NCBI GenBank assembly: GCA_942492445.1
Contig: CALOEW010000033.1
Location: 62,001 to 126,000 of the forward strand
Direction of reading: 5' to 3'
DNA length: 64,000 nucleotides
DNA from: NORP240 sp942492445
GTDB taxonomy: Bacteria > Pseudomonadota > Gammaproteobacteria > Pseudomonadales > Pseudohongiellaceae
Shown here: piece by piece, positions 1 to 8,000 of the stretch
Numbering within the stretch: position 1 is the stretch's first letter
How the letters are laid out: the number at the start of each line of letters is the position of its first letter
Program-made: the position numbers and the translations under genes
Notes under the pieces: generated by a model
Seen by the model: only the letters and a program-made list of their open reading frames with translations
The model's database searches: none
Told to the model about the DNA's origin: nothing

Positions 1-1
1 C

Positions 2-1108
2 TGGCAGGCTGCAAAGTCGGAGGTCCGGTCATCCGGTGACTATTTCATAGAGCACGCCCTCGGCTGGTTTGGTGACGAATCACCAACAGAGGGAAGCCCT
101 TGGGAGAAGGCGACAAGACTGGCGAATTTGGTCAGGTCCAGGCGAACATTGCTGCTTCTTGACGGCCTGGAGCCAATGCAATTCCCGCCTGGCCCAAAAC
201 ATGGGCTGGTGGAAAACCCAGCAGTTTCACTGTTGCTGAAAGAACTGGCCACAGAAAACGACGGGCTCTGTGTCATTACTTCCCGGTTGCCGGTAGCGGA
301 TCTTACGACCTTTCAGGGTACAAGAGTAAAAACCGTTGAACTGGAACCCTTGTCGGACAAGTCCAGCATTAAAATGCTGAAGTCCATAGGACTCCAGGGC
401 TCTTATAATGAATACGTCCAGGCGGCCAAGGAGTATTCGGGTCATCCCTTGAGCCTTTCCCTGCTGGGTGGATACCTGAATGTCGTTCACAAAGGTCGAA
501 TGGGAGACTTCAGAAAAATTCGTTCGCTGTTCGACGAGCAGGAGCTGGGAGTCAACGCCAAAAACCTGATGCGAAACTACCTGGATTGGTTTCAAGGGAC
601 TCCCGAACGGGCTCTCCTTTTTGCCATTGGTCTTTTTGATCGGGAAGTCAGTATTCATGACATTGACAAAATTTCCAATGAACACCCTGATCTTCCTGGT
701 CTGACTCGTGAACTTTCGCAACTTTCCAACCTGCAGTTGAGCTACGCAATAGACCGACTCAAGCAGGCAAATCTGATCAATGTCAGAGAAAAGCACTCCA
801 CTTCAATGCTGGATTGCCATCCGCTGGTCAGAGACTTTCTATCCGACTTTATTAGAGAACACTATCCGTTGATCTGGAAGCAAGGGCATGCCCTGATCTT
901 TGACTATCTCAGGCAGCAGGCCATGGAGAATCCGGTAACTATCGCCGATCTGGAACCACTTTTCAGGGCTGTCATTCACGGAACTCAAGCCGAACTTTTT
1001 GAGCCAGCTTTTGAACTCTACTTCGAGAAGATAAAAAAAAGACAGTTTTCAATGTTTACAAAGGGCTCTCATCACACTGATCAGGCCTGTATAAGAGTCT
1101 TCTATTGA
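2..1108 (+). CDS. STAND-type ATPase, N-terminal fragment (5' truncated, frameshifted)
   Basis: The frame is open from the window edge, so the true start and Walker A lie upstream. A Walker B-like LLLLDGLE at about residue 55 of the visible chain is followed by a PPGPKHGLVENPAVSLLLKEL segment, a sensor-type 'CVITSRLP' and a winged-helix-like region (about 200-290). This is the layout of NACHT/NB-ARC (STAND) ATPases often joined to TIR or other effector domains and C-terminal TPRs; they act as signal-dependent oligomerising switches, many in phage defence. The reading frame stops at 1106-1108 inside a region that should continue into the TPR part at 1199-2134. The effector domain is outside the window, so the role is inferred from the family only. 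Confidence 0.75.
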   Translation, partial: WQAAKSEVRSSGDYFIEHALGWFGDESPTEGSPWEKATRLANLVRSRRTLLLLDGLEPMQFPPGPKHGLVENPAVSLLLKELATENDGLCVITSRLPVADLTTFQGTRVKTVELEPLSDKSSIKMLKSIGLQGSYNEYVQAAKEYSGHPLSLSLLGGYLNVVHKGRMGDFRKIRSLFDEQELGVNAKNLMRNYLDWFQGTPERALLFAIGLFDREVSIHDIDKISNEHPDLPGLTRELSQLSNLQLSYAIDRLKQANLINVREKHSTSMLDCHPLVRDFLSDFIREHYPLIWKQGHALIFDYLRQQAMENPVTIADLEPLFRAVIHGTQAELFEPAFELYFEKIKKRQFSMFTKGSHHTDQACIRVFY

Positions 1109-1198
1109 GTGGAGTGAGCCAGTAAATGTTCTATACTTTGAGGAAGCGAAGTTTTATTTGCTGTCAAGCGCTGCGACAAATCTAATGTCATTAGGGAA

Positions 1199-2134
1199 AT
1201 GTTGAAGATGCAATTGCACCTAGTTTTAGAGAGTATTAATTGGTTCGTTGAGCATCAACATTGGCTAGAAGCGGCAAATACAGCAGGACCATTTTTATCT
1301 ATGTTGATAGCAACAGGAAAACTTGACGATGCCACTGAATTGTTGGATGAACTCGCGGATTGTGTGGTGAACACTGGGAATAAAGTAATTCAAGCAATTA
1401 GCTGGTCGTTTAAAGCACACGCTCTCCATCTAAGTGGTAATGATAAGGAAGCCGGGGAGCTTTTCAGAAAATCAGAAGCCATACTGACGCTGGAGGATCC
1501 CGGCGTGGCAGTGTCGTTTCCAACGGTGAGTTCGTATTACTGCAAATTTTTACTCGAGACAGGTCAGGCGGAAAAAGCACTGGAGCGATCACTTAAGACA
1601 TTTGGCTGGCGCAGCAAAAAAACCTGGCAGGTAGCTATTGATACTACATCACTGCTGGCAAGCGATATGCAGGTTCTGGGACTGGCATTTCTGGCGCTGA
1701 ACGACAAGGCCAATGCCAGGCTGTATCTGAACAGGCAGGTGGAATTATTAAAAGAAGCGGACGAGTGGCTTTACCTGCCTTCGGGGCTGAACGCTCGCGC
1801 CAATCTGCATATTGAATCCGGCGACTACGACGCGGCCCGGGATGACCTTTCGAATGCACTGGAGATATCCCGAAGGACCGGTGCCAGGTATGGAGAGTGG
1901 GAGACCCGGATAAACCGGGTACACCTGCATGTGCGCAGCGGGGAGTTCAGGAAGGCAGGGAAAGCGCTGGATGAGCTGGACCAGTTCTCTGGCATGTCGT
2001 CTTATACTTTTCGAGATCGCGAAATAGCCAGGTTACGGGCTGGACTGGAACGCGGCACGAAACCCAGTTTGATGTCGGAGCGTGAAGTGACGGATGAAGC
2101 TTCAGACAGTCCGGTGAGTGTCGACTCGAATTGA
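1199..2134 (+). CDS. TPR-repeat C-terminal half of the STAND ATPase (frameshift-separated)
   Basis: This 311-codon frame reads as helical TPR-like pairs (about residues 10-280), e.g. a repeat around 'ALHLSGNDKEAGELFRKSEA' and another around 'ARANLHIESGDYDAARDDL'. It lies in the same frame (frame 2) as the preceding ATPase fragment. The 1098-1205 stretch that bridges them is open only in frame 3, where it reads continuously (…EWSEPVNVLYFEEAKFYLL…). The simplest reading is one ATPase-TPR protein carrying two compensating indels near 1098-1108 and 1195-1203. As a separate gene it lacks a convincing ribosome binding site. The first 250 bp are more AT-rich than the rest. Either a decaying gene or two sequencing indels would explain it. 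Confidence 0.6.
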   Translation: MLKMQLHLVLESINWFVEHQHWLEAANTAGPFLSMLIATGKLDDATELLDELADCVVNTGNKVIQAISWSFKAHALHLSGNDKEAGELFRKSEAILTLEDPGVAVSFPTVSSYYCKFLLETGQAEKALERSLKTFGWRSKKTWQVAIDTTSLLASDMQVLGLAFLALNDKANARLYLNRQVELLKEADEWLYLPSGLNARANLHIESGDYDAARDDLSNALEISRRTGARYGEWETRINRVHLHVRSGEFRKAGKALDELDQFSGMSSYTFRDREIARLRAGLERGTKPSLMSEREVTDEASDSPVSVDSN

Positions 2135-2230
2135 GGTGCCACTGGTGCACTTACGCTATTGAAGTCTGTTGGTCATGATGGCGGAGCGCACACGGTGGCG
2201 GTCTGCCAACTCGTCCATTGGCCTTTACTC

Positions 2231-2490
2231 TAAGGAACCGCTGATTAAGTCCCACAACGCTCTGGCCTTCAGGCAAGTCTGCTGGCGAGGCGCATTGCCG
2301 CCGGCATGCGCCGGCCTGTCAAGGCAGTGCAACGAAGCCAGCGGGCTTGTCTGAAGGCCCCTTCGGGCGGGGCCTGTCGGGCGTCGCTGCTTCGTTGCCG
2401 TGCTTGGCAAGGGAGTGACCATTCCCGGCGCACGGCGCCTCACAGCAACACCCGACAGACTCCCGCAGAGTATTGTGGGACTTAATCAGA
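2231..2490. repeat. MITE-like palindromic element, interrupted by the IS
   Basis: The left terminal repeat is at 2231-2263 (taaggaaccgctgattaagt and following bases). An inverted counterpart starts at 2466 and runs to 2490, with its remainder (ggttccctaa) now beyond the insertion sequence at 3885-3894. The core of about 200 bp holds a second inverted repeat: 2264-2286 against 2337-2359, 23-nt arms with a few mismatches. No protein is encoded; the small frames here are products of the palindrome. Shorter copies carrying only the ends occur elsewhere in the window (3892-3950, 26837-26921, 39993-40046, 40442-40478). Confidence 0.75.
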
Positions 2491-2575
2491 TGAAATGGAC
2501 ACCGCCCTCCCCAAGTCGGCATCAAAGTGCCATAGTTGAAGCGTTAACAATCAACTAACAGAGAGGACGGTATCC

Positions 2576-3616
2576 ATGAACAAGATTAGCGTGATTGGTT
2601 TGGACTTGGCAAAGAATGTTTTTCAGATTCATGCGATAGATGAGAATGACAAAGTGGTGCTTCGCAAGAAACTTTCTCGCGCGCAACTGCGAAAGTTTTT
2701 TGCGAAGCTTCCACCCTGCCTGGTTGGCATGGAGGCATGCGGTGGTTCACACTACTGGAACAGAGTATTGACAGAGCTTGGGCATTGCGTTCGGATGATG
2801 GCGCCGGCCTTTGTGAAGCCTTACCTGAAGTCGAATAAGAATGATCGCAATGACGCCGAGGCGATCTGCGAAGCGGTACAACGACCCTCGATGCGCTTTG
2901 TAGAGCCAAAGAGTCCGGAACAACAAGCTGTACTGCATTTGCACCATGCTCGCCAGCAACTGGTTCGGCAGCGGGTTGCTCTAAGTAACCATATTCGCGC
3001 AGTTTTATCAGAATATGGAGTCTGTTTACCGAAAGGGGTTAAGGTCGTTTCTCAACGCCTGCCTGCTATCCTGGAAGAGTGGGAGAATGACTTGCCGATG
3101 CTCACCAGGCATCTGTTGGCAGAGCTCAAGGCAGAACATGACCAGTTGATAGAGCGAGTACAGCGTTTGGAAGGACAGTTGAAGAACTGGCACGAAAACA
3201 ACGATCAGAGCCAGCGGCTGGAAGCGATACCGGGCATAGGCGTGCTGACCGCATCTGCCCTTGCCGCCACAGTCGCCAATGGCAAGGGGTTCAGCAATGG
3301 CCGGCAACTTGCTGCCTACCTGGGGCTGGTTCCCCGACAGGCTTCATCCGGCGGTAAAGATCGCTTGCTGGGAATCAGCAAACGGGGTGACGGCTATCTG
3401 CGCAGCCTCTTGATCCATGGTGCAAGAGCGGTGATACATCATGTGCGGCGGCGCCTGAAGGCGGGCCTGCCGGGACGTAATCCGTGGGTAGAGCAGTTAC
3501 TGCAGCGTTGCCACGTCAACGAGGTGGCTGTGGCATTAGCCAATAAGATGGCAAGAATCGCCTGGGTCTTGTTGGCCAGAGGCGAGCACTATCGAGACAT
3601 ACAGGCCAGCGCATGA
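2576..3616 (+). CDS. IS110-family (IS1111-group) transposase
   Basis: A 346-residue recombinase of normal length for the family. The N-terminal RuvC-like DEDD domain shows 'GLDLAKNVFQIH' (Asp10), 'GMEACGGSHYW' (Glu) and 'KNDRNDAEAI' (two Asp). A central helical region links to the C-terminal transposase_20 domain, with 'IPGIGVLTASALAA' (helix-hairpin-helix-like), 'YLGLVPRQASSGGK' and the conserved Ser segment 'LLGISKRGDGYLRSLLIHGA'. It catalyses RNA-guided, site-specific insertion and excision through a circular intermediate. The ATG follows an 'agagagga' ribosome binding site. The frame is intact, so the element may be active. Confidence 0.96.
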   Translation: MNKISVIGLDLAKNVFQIHAIDENDKVVLRKKLSRAQLRKFFAKLPPCLVGMEACGGSHYWNRVLTELGHCVRMMAPAFVKPYLKSNKNDRNDAEAICEAVQRPSMRFVEPKSPEQQAVLHLHHARQQLVRQRVALSNHIRAVLSEYGVCLPKGVKVVSQRLPAILEEWENDLPMLTRHLLAELKAEHDQLIERVQRLEGQLKNWHENNDQSQRLEAIPGIGVLTASALAATVANGKGFSNGRQLAAYLGLVPRQASSGGKDRLLGISKRGDGYLRSLLIHGARAVIHHVRRRLKAGLPGRNPWVEQLLQRCHVNEVAVALANKMARIAWVLLARGEHYRDIQASA

Positions 3617-3881
3617 GAGCTGGCCTGAATAACCCCTGACATAACGAGTAGCGGAGGTCACTCAACGATTGCACAAGTGAAACTATGACGAAACAGGTCG
3701 GACCGCGGCGGGTCAAACCCGAGGAACCTCTTGAGGTGAAAACCTCTTTAATCAGATAGGGCCCCGTCGGCGAAATTCATAGAGGCCAGGAGACCAACTC
3801 CACAAACAGGCCGGATGTAAGACTGCAATCGACTATTTCTCGTCATCAGGATTCTCTTGGCAAACGGGCGGTGTCCATGTA
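3617..3881 (+). ncRNA. Candidate bridge RNA / seekRNA of the IS1111-group element
   Basis: IS1111-group elements encode their guide RNA downstream of the transposase, which is where this 265-bp non-coding stretch lies. Two guide-like loops are visible. Loop 1: ggaacctct (3723-3731) is complementary to the right half of the target (agaggttcc). A gaggt-GAAA-acctc GNRA hairpin follows (3733-3746), then ttaatcaga (3748-3756), which is identical to the left half of the target. A stem 3706-3712/3763-3769 closes the loop. Loop 2: ttcat (3776-3780) is complementary to the left IS end (atgaa, 2490-2494), and atgtaaga (3815-3822) is identical to the right IS end (3877-3884). Both loops share the same order. 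RNA ends and transcription are not visible from sequence. Confidence 0.7.
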
Positions 3882-3891
3882 AGAGGTTCCC

Positions 3892-3950
3892 TAAGGAACC
3901 GCTGATCAATCAATACAGAGCATTGCGGTAATTAACCAGAGTTTCCTAAG
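3892..3950. repeat. Degenerate copy of the short palindromic repeat
   Basis: It begins taaggaaccgctgatcaatc and ends ttaaccagagtttccta, with a loop close to cagagcattgc. The arms have drifted but still pair over about 13 positions each. It abuts the right end of the IS-interrupted element, so two copies lie back to back. Confidence 0.55.
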
Positions 3951-4217
3951 TTGTCTGCGGCTTATCTATCACCGGTGTACTTCCACTTTCGCGTGTGAGT
4001 GGAGTTCCCTTTAAAATTTGCTCCTGGCAATTGCGGTAGCATTTGCAGTGACAGGAAAAGGGAGCGGCGTCCGGTGTGGACACGGACCGGGACACGTGCG
4101 GGGATTGTCGGCCGAGCTGGTTGACGAAGCGGGAAGTGGACATTGGCAAGACGTGCGCATTACTCTGACAGGCCTGCAGTTATTCGAGATTCAGTTTGAA
4201 TGTTCCCGGGGGGAAGA
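3951..4217. other. Intergenic region without supported gene
   Basis: About 270 bp between the degenerate palindrome and the NHL gene. A 67-codon frame (4018-4221) exists, but it starts at TTG, shows no recognisable domain and overlaps the start of the next gene. I see no RNA gene or terminator. It probably carries the NHL gene promoter. Confidence 0.4.
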
Positions 4218-5345
4218 ATGACTACTATTAATCGGCGAGTTTTTCTGCGTTCAACACTTGGTGCTGCTATTGCGCTGTCGACACCGATTCGTGGTGTAAG
4301 CCAGGCGGGACCTGTGGTGCGGACCGTTGCCGGGACGGGGGTCGCCGGCTATGAGCCCGAAGGTACGGGCGGGCGGATTGGGAACGAATCACCAGTCAAC
4401 AACCCTTACGGAGTCGTCGTCGGTCCCGATGGAGCTTTGTATTTCTGTGAGGTGGATACCGGCCGTACCCGGCGTCTTGATCTTGCCACGCGGCGATTGA
4501 CCACCATCGCCGGTACCGGCGAGGCGGACTATGCCGGAGACGGAGACCTTGCGTTACAGGCAAGCTTCTCGGCGCCCCACGAAATCCGTTTTGACGGGGT
4601 CGGGAATCTTTTTGTTGTCGAGCGGGACGCCCATGTGGTACGAAGAATCGACGCCGCAACCAGGCTGGTATCCACGGTAGCCGGAACCGGTGAGGCAGGG
4701 TACAGCGGAGACAACGGCCCGGCTACAGAGGCACAGCTAAGGCAGCCTCACAGCATAGCGTTCGACGCGGCTGGCAATCTACTTATCTGCGATATCGGCA
4801 ACAGCCGGGTTCGCCAAATCGACAGCGGGTCCGGAATCATCAGCACGCTGTCCGGTACGGGCGAGCGATCAGCGACTCCCGACCGTGCACCTCTGATCGG
4901 CACACCGCTGATGGGTCCGCGTTCTCTGGATACCGATCCGGCAGGTAATGCCTACCTGGTGCTGAGGGAGGGTAATGCAGTGTTTCGCCTCGATCTTAAT
5001 GGCAACCGCCTGCAGCGGATCGCCGGTACCGGAGAGCGCGGTTATTCGGGTGACGGCGGCGCGGCATTGCAGGCCACCTTCAACGGGCCCAAGGGCATTG
5101 CCTACTCGGTATCTGACCACAGCCTCTACATCGTCGACACCGAAAATCACGTCATCCGACGCCTGAGCCTGGATTCCGGTGAAATCGACACGGTGCTGGG
5201 CAACGGGCAGCGTGGTGACGGGCCTGATGGCGATCCAAAAAGCTGTCGTCTCAATCGGCCCCATGGTGTCTGTGTATACGAAAGGGTCGTCTACATTACC
5301 GACAGTGAAAGCCATCGGGTTCGGTCTGTTACCGGGCTGCTCTAG
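4218..5345 (+). CDS. Tat-exported NHL-repeat beta-propeller protein
   Basis: The ATG at 4218 is preferred because ggggggaag sits at ribosome-binding distance, and the product then begins MTTINRRVFLRSTLGAA, a twin-arginine signal (RRVFLRS) with a hydrophobic core. The mature part (about residues 30-375) is a series of NHL repeats of the type 'AGTGEAGYSGDNGPA…QPHSIAFDAAGNLLICDIGNSRVRQID', repeated about five times. This predicts a six-bladed propeller in the periplasm, folded before export. No catalytic residues are recognisable; such proteins serve as binding scaffolds or enzymes on lignin- or peptide-like substrates. The gene appears monocistronic. Confidence 0.85.
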   Translation: MTTINRRVFLRSTLGAAIALSTPIRGVSQAGPVVRTVAGTGVAGYEPEGTGGRIGNESPVNNPYGVVVGPDGALYFCEVDTGRTRRLDLATRRLTTIAGTGEADYAGDGDLALQASFSAPHEIRFDGVGNLFVVERDAHVVRRIDAATRLVSTVAGTGEAGYSGDNGPATEAQLRQPHSIAFDAAGNLLICDIGNSRVRQIDSGSGIISTLSGTGERSATPDRAPLIGTPLMGPRSLDTDPAGNAYLVLREGNAVFRLDLNGNRLQRIAGTGERGYSGDGGAALQATFNGPKGIAYSVSDHSLYIVDTENHVIRRLSLDSGEIDTVLGNGQRGDGPDGDPKSCRLNRPHGVCVYERVVYITDSESHRVRSVTGLL

Positions 5346-5589
5346 AAGCCGCTGATCAGCAATAGGGTTGTTGCTACAGTGATCCGTTATTGGGCGATTC
5401 TGTTGAAAACTATTCTGCCAATATTTTTGTGTGAACGAGAGTGCTCTGGTTTGTTATATTTGAAAACATTGCTGTCCCACAAAATCACGACCGGAGGGCT
5501 TCCAGAGGCCTGAATCCGATTACTTCCACTATTCGTGATCTCTGTCAGTCATGAACGTGAGATTGTTGCTCTGCCGTCAATAGATCTGA

Positions 5590-6090
5590 GTGTTGTTTGT
5601 TTTTCAGAACCGCACCAGTCCAGGTGAGTCTGATCCTCCGCAACCTGCACCCCTCCGGGGTTCCCTCTCTCGTTCGATGCCGCGTTTTTGCTGCCCCGTC
5701 CTCAGAGTCCCCTGGACCGGTGCTCAGTGTCAGAATCCAGAGCTTGTGGAAACCTATAGCGGGGTATGGTTGAAGAAGCCACCATTGAAACTTCCTTGCC
5801 TCATCCAGAAACTGATCGCCGATCTCCGAGGTCACTGCACGAGAAATCCTGCACTTATCCAAGGCGTGGCCGGCAGGGGGTTCCTGGGGCTGCGATAAAG
5901 GGACCAGCGCCGAGGAGGAAAAATGACCGCTTTCCAGGGCATTTCTCTGAGTGAGGGCACCCCGGAGGGGCGCGATCCGCAGCCCCAGGAAACCCCTGCC
6001 GGGCGCGCCGCTCGAAGCCCGAATAATTGACAACACTCCAATCCGCAGAAACGAGGTTGCACATTTTCTGATTTTTCACATTCAGGGCTG
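5590..6090. repeat. Copy A of a long dispersed intergenic repeat
   Basis: The 881-bp gap 5346-6226 has no supported gene. From about 5590 it shares blocks with 57815-58445 and 62330-62645: tctgatcctccgcaac plus tgcacccctccgggg (5630-5662), the block around gagcttgtggaaacc (5738-5753), accattgaaacttcc (5779-5793), and a cgctcgaagcc…ctccaat block near 6008-6045. Copy A also contains an internal inverted duplication: ccggcagggggttcctgggg (5869 onward) against cccaggaaacccctgccggg (5983-6002). The frames within it are not conserved between copies, so it is unlikely to be coding. Confidence 0.7.
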
Positions 6091-6168
6091 AGTAATCGAC
6101 GGTGCTTGTCCTGAGCGGGTAAAAGGGCTGCGGCCATTAACCTGCCTGAGGTTCAGGGACCACTGAAC

Positions 6169-6204
6169 ACAAAAAGGCCGGTTGGTTGCCCAACCGGCCT
6201 TTGT
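6169..6204 (-). terminator. Rho-independent terminator of cytochrome copy 1
   Basis: aaaggccggttgg-ttg-cccaaccggccttt forms a strong hairpin. On the minus strand it is followed by a T-run (from aaaaa at 6171-6175) and lies just past the stop at 6227. A near-identical hairpin follows copy 2. Confidence 0.85.
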
Positions 6205-6226
6205 GCGTCAGATGAGAAGGCTCTGA

Positions 6227-7582
6227 TCAGTTGCTGGCTTGCATACGCTCGGCCAGCATTTTCTCGTAGGACTCGTCGTCCAGGTGAGTCACGGCAATCC
6301 AGGCGTGGGACATTTCGTCACCAGTGCGGCTGCCGTCGTACACCCACTGATCCGGATCCGGATTGTTGGGGTTGTTGGCAGTGTTGTCGTACCACTGCTT
6401 GATGACCAGAACCGCACCAGCCGGGATGATCGGCGCTGCATCACGCTCGAACAGGTGGCTGTGGTGCCAGGTCGCACTCCAGTTGGAGATCTGGCTGACC
6501 GGTTCGGTACGGCCGGTTTCCGGGTAGTAGATTTCCAGCGATGCAGCATTCATGCGCAGGTGGCCATGAGGCTGGAAGCTGTCGATCCGAACCGGATGGT
6601 CAAAAGTATGGAAACCCTGGGTCATGGCGGTGCCATGGGGCGGGATTACGAATTCTCCACGCACGTAGCCTTCACGCATTGCATACAGGCTCAGGTCCTG
6701 ACGCAGAATGTCATCTTTCTTGTCGTAACCGGGCTCATGGAACCACAGGCCCAGCTCGACCACGTTGTCTTCAATCATGGTACCCGGAGCGGTTGGTCCA
6801 ACACCGCCAGGATACATGTGGATATCCCACTGTACCATGGTGTCCTTGGGCAGCATGCGGCAGACGCCTTCACCGGGGATTTCACCCCACTTGCCCATGG
6901 CGTATTCGGTCAGCTGACCCACACGCTCCAGTTCACCGTCCTCGGTGGGGACCCAGACATAGGAGTTGGCATGGTGAACAACCGCAGCCGCGTCACCGCG
7001 AGGCTTCACCTGAACCGCCTTGATGCAACGGTCTTCGGTCAGGCCACTGGGTACGAACTCCTTGCTCCACTGATCATTGCCCTGGGCCGGAATGTCGTAG
7101 GGCCGGGACTCGACAATCAGGTCGGGCTTGCCGAACTGGTCTTCGAAATTCCAGGCTCCCGGCTCAGGCAATTCCGGCAGGGGCACTACAACGTCCTGAT
7201 CCCCCAGCGGGGCGCCGGCATCGACCCATGCGACGATTTTGTCGATCTCTTCCTGCTCCATGCGCCAGTCACCTTGCAGATCCTGAATACCGATATGCTG
7301 GTCATAGGCATAGGGAGGCATCTCCCGGCTGGCGACCCGCATCTGGATCAGCGGCGCCCAGGGACGCACCTGATCGTAGCTGCCAAGCTGCATGGGACCG
7401 ATGCCTCCTTCGCGATGGCAGACCACGCAGTTGTCATTGATAATCTGGCCCACACCTCCGGTGTAGGTGAGCTCGTCATGTGAAGCGGTTTGAGCCTGGC
7501 TAATTCCGCACACTGCCAGCAGGGCAATGCCTGCACCTGCCTGGACAGGCTTGGACGGCCTGAATTTCTGTAGTAATTTCAT
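6227..7582 (-). CDS. c-type cytochrome fused to PHM-like copper domain, copy 1
   Basis: A 451-residue secreted protein; the second ATG (7582) is preferred because aggag then sits 8 nt upstream rather than 2. Residues 1-31 form a Sec signal. A monoheme domain follows with CVVCH (Cys52, Cys55, His56) and 'REMPPYA', whose Met88 is a plausible axial ligand. The C-terminal half matches copper type II ascorbate-dependent monooxygenases: VVHHAN (His203/204, CuH), WDIHMYP (His255, CuH), PHGHLRM (His339/341, CuM) and GDEMSHAW (Met424, CuM). It probably performs a periplasmic hydroxylation or other redox reaction with the heme feeding electrons to copper; the substrate is unknown. It is the most downstream of three tandem paralogs and has its own terminator. 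Confidence 0.85.
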   Translation of the reverse strand: MKLLQKFRPSKPVQAGAGIALLAVCGISQAQTASHDELTYTGGVGQIINDNCVVCHREGGIGPMQLGSYDQVRPWAPLIQMRVASREMPPYAYDQHIGIQDLQGDWRMEQEEIDKIVAWVDAGAPLGDQDVVVPLPELPEPGAWNFEDQFGKPDLIVESRPYDIPAQGNDQWSKEFVPSGLTEDRCIKAVQVKPRGDAAAVVHHANSYVWVPTEDGELERVGQLTEYAMGKWGEIPGEGVCRMLPKDTMVQWDIHMYPGGVGPTAPGTMIEDNVVELGLWFHEPGYDKKDDILRQDLSLYAMREGYVRGEFVIPPHGTAMTQGFHTFDHPVRIDSFQPHGHLRMNAASLEIYYPETGRTEPVSQISNWSATWHHSHLFERDAAPIIPAGAVLVIKQWYDNTANNPNNPDPDQWVYDGSRTGDEMSHAWIAVTHLDDESYEKMLAERMQASN

Positions 7583-8000
7583 AGTCATATCTCCTGAACG
7601 TGCTGGGATTCAAAACTAACGCAAAGTTCTGGTTCAAACGCAATGGTAACCCGTTGCAGTGAACAAAAATGTAACGTTGAGAACGGTCAAAGTCCATTGG
7701 AAGCAGTGCATTGGAGGGAAAATCTGGCAGTTTACTGATCTATATCAAATATCGCGGAGGCTGATCAGAAGCGTGCCGGACGGAGGGTGTTCAATCTCTA
7801 AAAATGGGGCCTGCCGGATGAGCCGCCGGAGCTGTCGGGGCGGGTTGACAGGGGGCCCGGTCGCGGCAGGCGGGGGCGCCACCTGACCAACAAAATGGCC
7901 GATTCCCAGCCGCCGTGTTTGACAATAACAATAATAGCTTCTGATAAAAAAGGCCGGTTGGTTGCCCAACCGGCCTTTTCAGATCAGATCAAAGATCCAG
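7583..8000. other. Spacer between cytochrome copies 1 and 2
   Basis: This 418-bp gap holds the terminator of copy 2 (7946-7979) and presumably the promoter of copy 1. Around 7800-7880 it is very GC-rich, with a short inverted pair gcctgccg/cggcaggc. I see no supported gene. Confidence 0.5.
7946..7979 (-). terminator. Rho-independent terminator of cytochrome copy 2
   Basis: aaaaaaggccggttgg-ttg-cccaaccggcctttt is followed on the minus strand by an uninterrupted T-run. It is the same stem as the one after copy 1, so the duplication included the terminator. Confidence 0.88.

Larger units (their letters stand above)
2491..3881 (+). mobile_element. IS110-family element, IS1111 group
   Basis: A complete insertion sequence of about 1.39 kb. 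It has one transposase gene, a short left end (85 bp) and a long non-coding right end (265 bp). Thirteen-base subterminal inverted repeats are visible: 2495-2507 (atggacaccgccc) and 3866-3878 (gggcggtgtccat); subterminal inverted repeats are the hallmark of the IS1111 group. The exact boundaries follow from the interrupted palindromic repeat: the left flank ends cttaatcAGA (2481-2490), the right flank resumes AGAggttccc (3882-3891), and intact copies elsewhere read cttaatcagaggttccc. The shared trinucleotide AGA marks the junction. Confidence 0.9.

Noticed and set aside
4018..4221. 67-codon frame before the NHL gene
   Set aside because: TTG start, no domain, overlaps the next gene, sits in likely promoter DNA.
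6239..7483. Long plus-strand frame (414 codons) opposite cytochrome copy 1
   Set aside because: It is antisense to a gene with signal peptide, heme motif and copper ligands; a matching frame opposite copy 2 shows it arises from the same codon bias, not from selection.
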